This document shows, piece after piece, positions 35,343-43,681 of a stretch of 43,681 nt of DNA. The translations under genes and the position numbers were made by a program. Numbering within the stretch: position 1 is the first letter of the stretch; each line of letters starts with the position of its first letter. The notes beneath the pieces were generated by a model that was not told the DNA's origin, searched no databases, and was given only the letters and a program-made list of their open reading frames with translations. Location: assembly GCA_009801015.1 (NCBI GenBank), contig VHZZ01000039.1, forward strand, positions 263,200 through 306,880, read 5' to 3'. The DNA is from Silene noctiflora. Lineage: Eukaryota; Streptophyta; Magnoliopsida; Caryophyllales; Caryophyllaceae.

Positions 35343-38300
35343 TCAAGCTTGAAGCACCTGACAGTGCAGTATATGACTCTTAAATCCACTTCGACCCGCT
35401 ATGCTTGACCATAAATTAGTGACCATCGTCCTGAAATGACCCTTCCCCCCTATATTTTCCCAAAGGCTTGGATTGCTTTCCACTTGTTTATCAGGGCTTG
35501 AAACATCCACCAAACTTATACTCATGTTGTTCCGAATAATGCAAAGCTTGCCATTAAGGGGAACAAGCGCAGCTGCCTCCAGAGCCTTGGAACTTCCCAG
35601 GTGCAGCTTACTGTCTATGGATTTGTTCCAAGAGTCTGTTGCATCATCGTAAACCCTAAGTTTGCATCCGTCCCTGCAATCTACGGAATAAAGCTGATCG
35701 TTCATGGAGGTGCTTGGATTTCTCCAACTTGCCACCATTCCGTCATTCACTGGTGACCATGAGTTGGAGTCACGATCATAAGCCTCGCTCAATACCTGCT
35801 GATGAGAACCTCGTCCCTTTAAATACCACTTGCCATTATACACAACCCCGATAAGAGGCACCATCCCACTGCTCATCTCTGCAATTGAATTCCACCTGTT
35901 CCTGTTTGGGTCATAAACCTCAGCTGAACGGAGAGCGCGTTGAATACCTTCACACTCGCCACCAGCTACATAAAGACAATTATCTATGACGCAAGAACCA
36001 AAGCAGTGGCGTCTTCGAAGCATGCTTGGTGCCGGGTGCCATTTGTTGGTCCTTGCGCTATAATATACAACACGTCTCATGGACCCCCTAAGAGGATCTT
36101 CTCCTCCAAATAAGAAGAGATGACAGCTGCTTAGAACAGCACATCCAAATCCTCTGGCCTCTGAATACTCCACCGGAACTGGTGGGAGTGGTTGCCACAG
36201 CTGATAAGTAGGATCAAAGGCATGCCATGATATTTTCCCGTCTCGTTCCCTTTTCATTACATACACCCACTCCTCTGCCATTCCGATGTTTTTTCTGAGA
36301 GAATAGTAAAAATTTCCAGATAGTAGGCGGTGCCACCTTTTGCAAACTAGCCGCAGCTTTCGATGCTCCACTCGGGGAACTCGGATGAGACAGGCAATGG
36401 CAAGATCATCAGGAAGCCCAGGCAAGAGAGGTGGCTGAACACGAGTCCTTTCCCTGCGAGAGTTCTTGCTCTTGTGGGCCCGGGGATTGATATCTGGCTG
36501 GATACAGATCTTTGACCCTGGAACAAACCTTCTGGCACCAGCAACTGTTTTCAAACCCGCATCAACCTTGCAGTAACATGATACAGAATCAACCTGGAAC
36601 AATTGCATCAATATATTAGAATACTGCTACAAGTCCTATGCTTTCTGTGGTTAAACATCCACTGTACACCAGTTCGCTGGGACAGGCCTATTTACAAGTT
36701 AACATACAAAGTATCTTAGAAATTTTCTGAAGCCATTTCAAGAAAAAACACACAAATTCACATTCATGGAATCATGGTGCAATGCATGATGCTTAACCCA
36801 CAAAGACAATAACCAGTACGAGGTCAGACATTGAGAAAGTGAAAGATAGAATTATTGCAATAACAGGTTAACAGGTCATTATCATGGATGACTACTCCAA
36901 GTTATCCACCACAATCAATAACGGCAGATATGTGTCTGCTACTAAACATAAACAAATATTGTAGGACTTGAGAAGTTATTGGCTATATTGTTGATGCTCA
37001 TATTGGAACAGATTTTCTGGTTAGTAGATAGCTAGACGTCAAGATCTAAGACAACTGACACTAAATTATGCCAAACAGAAACAAGACTGGTCTATAATTA
37101 TCGTTTTCCTAGGCAATAAGAAGCACCTCAATGATAAAGCTAATGTAAGTTGGATGTGAACTGGATGTCACGAGATGACACGCCGACCATGACATGTAAC
37201 CCAGGTTCATGCCAGATCAAAATATGGTTCCCAGGATATAGCAATGGTGCAGGCTGGAAGGCCTGGAACAATGAAATAGATTGCAAAACGAAAATAGGTT
37301 AGTGAGAAGGGGTATGGTATAATGGTATATGTCCAATGTGATGATCAAAGCTAATGGACACCCCTAGAACGCCGCCCGTAGTTTTTCAATGACTATATCG
37401 TACTGCAGGAAGCCATCTTGAGTTTTGTGCGAGTGTATTCTGAGCGACTGTGTTAAAGTGAGTCGAAGTTATCTAAAGCAACTCGTGGTCACCTTAGAAC
37501 ATCTTTTCTGCGACAAGGTTGCCCTAATAACTCGAGGCGTTTCAATGACTTTCAACCCCAAATTTTCAATTGATTGCACATTGAGCTGCGGAAACTTATC
37601 CCAAGCATTTATTAACCTCTCATTTGGCAATCTGATACAATTCTGAGTGACTGATCGAACAAGTTGTGATTACCAAATAAGCACATGGTCATCATCTGAG
37701 GACTGCAAGAACATCATTTATACCACATGATGCCCTATTTAGTCGCATAGGGTGTTGTGCAACAAGTCACTGACCACATTTAGAAATTGAAAATGGCTTC
37801 AACGTCTTAGTGCTTGATAGATCAAATGTGATCCTAATAACCACTGTGCACCTCTAGGATGCCGAACATTGAAATTTTCAATGAAGTTCAGACACCGCCT
37901 ACTGTGCAACTACCAAATGTAGATTTTGAAATTGGCTTCATAAAACACCTTGATGTTTTACTTCATAAAACAGCCATCTTTGAGAGACAATGTAGATTTT
38001 GAAATTGGCTTCACTGTAGCCCCAGGACATCTTTTATGCCACATGAGTGTCCTATTTAGTTGCATAAGGTGTTTTAACTTATTGTGCAACTCTAAATGTA
38101 GGATTCAAAAATGGCTTCATGACAGCTTATTGTTTTTATACTTGATTACATGTGATCACAACACAAAATGTACATTCATAAGAAGCCATATCAACCGGGT
38201 ATTTTAACCTTTAAATTTGGCAGCTCCTTCCATTGTGGGCCAAAGTGTTAAAACAAGTTGTTACCAAATACCCCCTCAGTCCCGGTCATTTGTTGTCTTT

Positions 38301-39724
38301 TTCCATTTTGGGGTGTCTCATCAATTGTTGTCCTTTCTATTTTAAGAATGAACTTGATGAACAATTTGATAATTGACACTCAATTTGTTCCACTTGTCAT
38401 TTAATAATTGGTTCCCTCTTCTTTCCTTAGTCTTTGTGTCAAAACCAAAGGACAACAATTTGACCGAGACGGAGGGGGTATAACTAATGGTCACCGAAGA
38501 CATTTTCATTGCCACATAGGTGCCCTATTTAGCCACATTAGGCGTAGCTTTCTACAATACCTTATTCATTGATCACCATGATCATCACGAGATTATACAA
38601 GATAACTCATGATTATCCCAGGACATGTGTTATGCAACACGTAGTCCTTATTCAGCCGTGCAATTTGTTCTAATCTACTGTGAAAGACCACGTGTAGATT
38701 TTGAAAATGACTCCACAGAACACTTTATTACGGAGTATTTGATATTGTATCAAATGTGATCACCAAAGCCATCTTTCACCCCAGGAATGTCAACCGTAAA
38801 ACTTCAATTGATTCCACATCGTATAGTAGGCAGCTATCTCTGTTGTATATTATAGTTAACAAATTTGACAGTCTTTTACCATTCTAAATAATTTTGCAGT
38901 TCATTACAGCTAACATACTATTTCATGATGTTAATTTTAAGGTAATGGGTAAAGTATGACATAGTTCTTAAACAAGCTCCTTTAACTTTTGTACTTAGAC
39001 GACAATCTGAGTGTAAACAATAGCTCAACTGTCCATGGCGTAATTTTTAGATGGTTGTGTCATTTTGTCTTTGGATTGTCAACCCAATTAATAGTGACCC
39101 CATGACAACTCAAAGATTATTCAAATTATCAACTTAGAGTGATAACCAAGTAACAGATGAACATCCCTCGTGCGTAGAGGAATTTGGCAGACATGAGTAG
39201 TCGTATAGACCTCGTAGGAAATCATAAGCAAGAAACACAACAGAATACCAAAGCATTTGCTTGCCTTGAGCCTCCTTTGCACTCGAACACTTACTTTCCT
39301 AAACAACAAGTTTTTATCTTTACGACTATACTTGGTCAATATCTGATTCACTCATAATCTGGCCATAAGAGCCAGGTAGTAGCATATTCCGTGAACTCGA
39401 TAATTCGAAGGAAATAAAGACAACCCAATCTCAGAAGTAGCGTCAATTGCAAAGTTAGGCAGTGAAATTATACAAAAGGAAATCTCAAACAAAAAGCCGG
39501 GTCAGCATTATAATGAGTAACCCTAAAGTACCAAAATTGCAGCAAAAGAGAACACTTTGCTTTTAAGGTCTAAGAAAAACCCAAATTAAATAAACAAAAA
39601 TAAGCAGCAAAATTGAGAAATTGAAAAAAGAAGGGATGGATAGAGCAGAGCTTACAAGTGGAGCTTGGAGACGAAAACCCCTTTGCACATCTGGCGACGG
39701 AGACTCGTCAACACCTCTTTCCAT
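35343..39724 (-). CDS. SAGL1: F-box/kelch-repeat protein, At1g55270 (SAGL1)-like
   Basis: Two coding exons, 39724-39656 and 36593-35343, separated by a 3062-nt intron, give 439 residues. The first exon encodes MERGVDESPSPDVQRGF..., and the splice (GTAAGC donor, GTTCCAG acceptor) joins L and V in frame. The F-box is about 79-122 (LLPGLPDDLAIACLIRVP, LRLVCKRWHRLL), and kelch repeats follow at about 170-390 (LFLFGGEDP, CLYVAGGECEG, AEVYDPNRNRW, SEAYDRDSNSW). As the SCF substrate receptor it would direct ubiquitination; the Arabidopsis protein is linked to phenylpropanoid enzyme turnover and cuticular wax. Length and order match At1g55270 (about 434 residues) well. The open frame continues six codons upstream of the acceptor, but that part is intron. 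Confidence 0.93.
37330..38830. repeat. Degenerate direct-repeat array in F-box gene intron
   Basis: Related units recur: CCACATGATGCCCTATTTAG (37723), CCACATGAGTGTCCTATTTAG (38039), CCACATAGGTGCCCTATTTAG (38512), and a weaker one at about 38636. Each is followed by GCATAAGGTG/GCATAGGGTG-like and ATTTTGAAATTGGCTTCA-like words. Spacings are about 316 bp, then about 473 bp, of which 208-210 bp are the later MITE. A 24-bp direct repeat starting AATGTAGATTTTGAAATTGG occurs at about 37916 and 37989. Confidence 0.75.
38271..38478. mobile_element. Stowaway-type MITE (208 bp) in F-box gene intron
   Basis: CCCCCTCAGTCCCGGTCATT at the left and AATTTGACCGAGACGGAGGG(GG) at the right are inverted, with further pairing TTGTTGTC/GGACAACAA, and TA on both flanks (38269-38270, 38479-38480). 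Ends and target are typical of Stowaway. Confidence 0.88.
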
Positions 39725-39750
39725 TATTATTATTATTATTATTATTACAG
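39724..39750. repeat. (ATT/AAT)n microsatellite abutting the F-box start codon
   Basis: About eight AAT units, read on the minus strand, end directly in the ATG, the last unit supplying the AT of the start codon (AATAATAATGG). Confidence 0.9.
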
Positions 39751-41006
39751 TTTACAATTACAAGCCCAGAAGTATATAATTGAACATACAGAAGATGAAG
39801 ATGATGCTATGTTTGAAACCCAGAAGATGATGCTATCATCAGATCGAGTATGATTAAAGCTGCAATCTTCAAATCTGGTTCAAACCCAAAAGACTATCAC
39901 CAATAATATGCTTAAAAAGCTCAAACCCAGTTTACGGAAGTTAAAAAGGTGTCAACTTTGATGCTTAATTTCTGCAAATGCGAACAAGTATACAACATTT
40001 CAACTTGATTTTAGGAGGAGGAGTAGTGGTAGACCTGGTAGTAACTGAAACAAAAGGAAGCTAAATAGAAAAAGGTAAAGATAATAAAAAGAGGTGTTAT
40101 TGGAAAATTAGGAAGAATTGTGAGATTGGTGAATTAAATGCGAATAGAAAATAAGAAATGAGTAGTGGAAATTCAAGGGTTAGAGAAAGAGATTAATGAG
40201 ATGAATAGTCTCTTATAAAAATCCAAGTCCCTACTGGAAGTAACTATAACTACTAGTAATGCTACTCCAACTACTACCAGCAGAGAACACGACTCCTTAC
40301 CTTTCATTCGAGTTCAACCGGAATTTGAGTTTAAAATTCGAAGCTGAGCTCGAGCTCAAATTGATTTGTTATGTTTATCACTTTATCTCTCTAGGTTAAA
40401 CTATTCGCTTTATGATAGACTTATCGACTCTTTACACTCAAGTCTATACTCACCTGGTTGACGATGCTTATTATTTTGATTAAAAAAAAAAGACTTTGCA
40501 ATCCTTTTTATTTCATATCTTTTCATTTTATATCTACCGATTTAATGAATTTTCATGTTAGTCGATATGCAGTATATTTTGGAATTAATTTTTAATAAAG
40601 TTGTTGTACTAAAAATCAATAATGGCTTTAAAAAGAATAAAAAAAATAAAAAGTTTAATGTAAATTAGGTGTGCATTTTGTCATTTCGATTAAAAAAAAA
40701 CTTTGAACCTAAAAATTTGTTATAGAATGTCTGTAAATATTATTCTATAACAATACTATTAACAACAATGTTGCAACATATTATGAATAAAAACTAACGT
40801 AACTATTACATGCCCAACATTTTTCACATCTAACCGGGCAACGATTTAATCTAGATCATTACTAAGTTTCTTTTCTCTTTAGACTTATTAAAGTTGATTG
40901 AAAATGTTTTATCCACTAACACATTTGTGTCTACTTTCTTTGTCAATATTTTGTGTGAAAAAAGTTAAGGTACGCATTTTTATACTAACCTGAAGATGAC
41001 ATTACG
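39725..41006. other. F-box gene promoter/leader and AT-rich intergenic DNA
   Basis: 39725-40190 is the likely leader and 40190-40330 the core promoter of the minus-strand F-box gene. Beyond that the sequence is AT-rich without a gene, up to the solo LTR. Confidence 0.65.
40211..40217 (-). promoter_or_regulatory. Probable TATA box of the F-box/kelch gene
   Basis: Read on the minus strand the sequence is TTTTTATAAGAGA, about 490 nt before the ATG. A pyrimidine-rich leader (CTCATTAATCTCTTTCTC) follows at a suitable distance. Confidence 0.5.
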
Positions 41007-42337
41007 TGTAACACCCTCATCTACCAAGGAGCTTTATCCAGACCTTTCTTAGCAGATAAGGGCGCTACCATCTCAGTTACCCAAGGAATATTATATCAAA
41101 ACGTCAATAAAAGAACATTTAAAATTGATTACATATTTATACTCAACATAAAAGAAAATATATCCGGTGGCTACAAAAGGTATACTACGCTACTCATAAC
41201 AGACTCGGTGAACGACGCGTCCCTCCAGCACCCTATCAAGCTTCAAATCAACACCTGCCAAAACTGACTACTCAGTACTCACCATAAGGATCACCGCAGA
41301 ACATACAAACGAACACAAACAACCACACAAGGTCAGTAACTGAAGATGAACGCATCAACACAACATGCATAAGCATGGATAAACGCACCAACATAGCATA
41401 TACAGGCATACCCCCAACTTCCGTACAACTCCTTTCACCTGACTAACACCGTGGTGTTGTCCTGCTGGATTATTAGTCGCAACCAGTAACCCACACCGTC
41501 AGTGGGGACCGCAGTCTTACCACCTAAGCCCCGCTCAAAACCATAAAGTGAAAACCCATTGATCCTTAATGTGCATATCCCCCTTGTGACGGAAACCACA
41601 AGGGGCGAACAAGGGCGTAAAGTCATTCCCGAAAATGACTCCACTCAGCCGAGAGCGTACCTCGCGAACCACATACAATTCCACAAACATAAATATCAAT
41701 CATGCCAATAATATGAATTACCACCACAACCATAATGCCTAATCATCGATAATACCATTACAACAGTCATATTACAATCATCAACAGTACTGAGTAGGAA
41801 TACCTACCTTTAGCGATCTGCAACAAGCATCATAATCCTATGACCGTGGAATCGCCATCTACAACACCTAACAACAAGGGCACACTCTAATCATTACTAA
41901 CTTTAACCTAGCAAAACAAGGATGACGGTGATGATGATGATTTACCTAGGTCCGACATACCGACGTTAGATTCGAAACCCGGCTCGAGCCCCCGTCTCCA
42001 TGATAGGTTCCCAAGATATAAGATAAGAAAGATGGTGGGGAGAAATATGTCGTCGATCTAGGTTTAGGAGAAATGAAAAGAAAACTGATTCGGGTTTAGG
42101 ATCTCGCGATATATAATATGACGCTGAACAATACCTACTCGACCGAGTTCGAACCCACTCGATCGAGTTCCACCTACTCGACCGAGTATCCATACTACTC
42201 GATCGAGTAGCCTCAGCTAGACCGAGTTCTCAGGCTCTAAAGCTGCCAAGCTCCCAAGGTACGTTCTAACAAAGGTACCAATGGTCAAACACGAGTCTAA
42301 GGTCAGTCAACGGGCCCCAAACGGGGCAGGTATTACA
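41007..42337 (+). mobile_element. Solo LTR of a retrotransposon with 5-bp target duplication
   Basis: The element starts TGTAACACCC and ends GGTATTACA, i.e. TG...CA with short inverted ends (TGTAACACC versus TGTAATACC). It is flanked on both sides by TTACG (41002-41006 and 42338-42342). At 1331 bp, with no internal coding region and no second copy, it is a solo LTR left by recombination. The TGTAACACCC end is common in plant Ty3/Gypsy LTRs, so that superfamily is likely but not shown. A hairpin lies at 41445-41458 and a cluster of ACTCGAYCGAGT words at 42130-42230. Confidence 0.9.
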
Positions 42338-43681
42338 TTACGTGAATACAATTAAGTCTGTCATGTTATTGAATTCTTTAACATTGTGATTTCCTGCAAT
42401 CAGGGTGCACCTTCCTCTACCTCNTATTCGTTATCCGCTTATTCATCAATGCACATCATTTTTTGCTCACTTTTCTCGTCAAGATATCTTTGTTCAGTTC
42501 TCCAACCACTATCTTGTGGAAGGTGTATTCTTACCATTGGACTTCAATTGATAATTAGAACACTTATCCTTCAAGAAAGTAAATGGATACATTCTACTTT
42601 TGATTTCGAATGACTGCAGACTAACATGAATGTCTATTGTTTCTTCTATGTGTTTGATCTCCTTGAACACTTGTTTGATCTTTTGGCATTTCAGATATGC
42701 AGCTTAGGTTTTCGGTGTAGTTTTAAGTTGAAATGACTTGTTGAACAACCGTAAACATGAGAAGAGTCCTTGAGGTAAGCACCAATCAAACTTTCATTAT
42801 TGTTCATGTGTGTTATTAACCCAAACACTAAGGGGTGTGTCAATAGATTGAGAAATAAATTCCATAATTATAAACAAAAAGTGATTGAAAAAAAAAACAC
42901 CAAATTTGGTCCGCTTTAGTGAAGGGCAAATCCAAAAGTAACCTCACCATCATTTTGGGTCACTTAATGGAGTGTGGCCTTATTTAAGCCTTATGTTATT
43001 GTTAGAATTTGGAGAGCGGAAGTATCGCGGATCCAAAAGTCTTTAACATAGATCATTTATATAAATTGGAGTAATACATTTTTATATTCGTGGGGGAGGA
43101 TGTAAGAGGACTACTCTCATATTTGAGACCTTCTAACTCTCAATGAGAGCAAAAGACTACACAATGTAATGCATCGTACATTTACCTATTTATATAATTT
43201 TTTTTTTGTGACGAGGGAACCTAGAGTTTAGTGACAATTAACATGTAATATAAACTTAATGTAACTTAAAGAAGTTCAGTTACATAATTAAGTGTCAAAT
43301 TCCAATAGTTATGTTTCGTTATCGGGATTGGGCTATACTCTATGGAGAAAAGATAGTCCAATTTATAAGTCTAAGGAAGGTCTATTTCAAAATCAATTGT
43401 CAATGATGAAGTGACTCCTTGGTTTATTATAAAAGGTAGTTTATTTTCGTAGTACATTTTTACTCAACCACAATACCTTTTGGTACTACGATGAGTAAAA
43501 CTCACTTGTACTACGAATACCCTTATAAAAATAGTCAACTCTCTTTTCTTTTTGCAATCTAGAACTCACACATGATACATATTGGTGAGCTCTTTTATTT
43601 TCATCCCATTTTATTAAAATATTCCTCACATATATTAGAGAAATGGGGTGAAAACAATTAAGTGAAGGGAGTATTTGTTTT
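42338..43681. other. Right-hand intergenic end of the window
   Basis: I see no gene. There is one ambiguous base (N) at 42424, a three-arm inverted repeat built from GTACTACG/CGTAGTAC at 43448-43455, 43483-43490 and 43508-43515, and AT-rich sequence to the end. GTTAGAATTTGGAGAGCGGA at about 43002 could be the edge of another LTR, without proof. Confidence 0.5.

Larger units (their letters stand above)
36594..39655 (-). other. 3.06-kb intron of the F-box/kelch gene
   Basis: The intron separates the 23-codon first exon from the rest. It contains a degenerate direct-repeat array (37330-38830) and a Stowaway MITE (38271-38478). No other exon is recognisable. Confidence 0.8.

Noticed and set aside
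38271-38478. Hairpin as a microRNA precursor
   Set aside because: The TA-flanked CCCCCTC...GAGGGGG ends identify it as a Stowaway MITE; nothing beyond the foldback supports a microRNA gene.
41435-41644. Short open frame within the solo LTR
   Set aside because: It lies inside the LTR, is not supported by a promoter or family match, and is expected by chance in a GC-richer stretch.

Overview
This is nuclear DNA of a flowering plant. It is AT-rich and holds intron-rich genes with GT-AG splice sites, TATA-box promoters, MITEs and LTR-retrotransposon remains. The protein families (callose synthase 9/10 type, plant MUT9-like CK1 kinase, class III peroxidase, DUF538, F-box/kelch of the At1g55270 type) point to a eudicot. 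Frequent TACGGAGTA/TACTCCGTA strings are a weak hint of Caryophyllales, but the species cannot be told from the sequence. All calls come from reading the sequence and from family knowledge; no search was run.

Layout. (1) 487-16925 (+): the last 38 exons of a callose synthase gene, about 1395 residues; the first ~500 residues lie upstream of the window. (2) 18250-20600 (+): a two-exon gene for a 556-residue protein I cannot name from the plant literature. Its order of modules (basic patch, PRNT motif, acidic stretch, coiled coil) resembles animal HEXIM proteins. (3) 20601-24940: a gene-poor, repeat-bearing stretch with a Stowaway-type MITE. (4) 25024-26373 (+): a four-exon class III peroxidase close to the peroxidase N/PER59 type. 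(5) 27506-27772 (+): a small one-exon membrane protein of 88 residues. (6) 28132-32803 (-): a 15-exon MUT9-like (CK1-related, HD16/EL1-like) kinase, with one 90-nt intron that is open in frame. (7) 33413-33948: a truncated LTR fragment. (8) 34377-34880 (+): a DUF538 protein, convergent with (9) 35343-39724 (-), an F-box/kelch protein of the SAGL1/At1g55270 type whose 3.06-kb intron holds a Stowaway MITE and a degenerate repeat array. (10) 41007-42337: a solo LTR with an exact 5-bp target duplication. The rest, to 43681, is intergenic.

The genes are unrelated single plant loci and do not form an operon or pathway. Callose synthase acts in cell-plate and cell-wall callose, the peroxidase in the apoplast, the kinase in nuclear signalling (histone and flowering-time control in known relatives), and the F-box protein in substrate ubiquitination. 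The items most worth a second look are the HEXIM-like plant protein, the open-frame intron in the kinase, the related LTR pair with a conserved hairpin, and the degenerate repeat array in the F-box gene intron.
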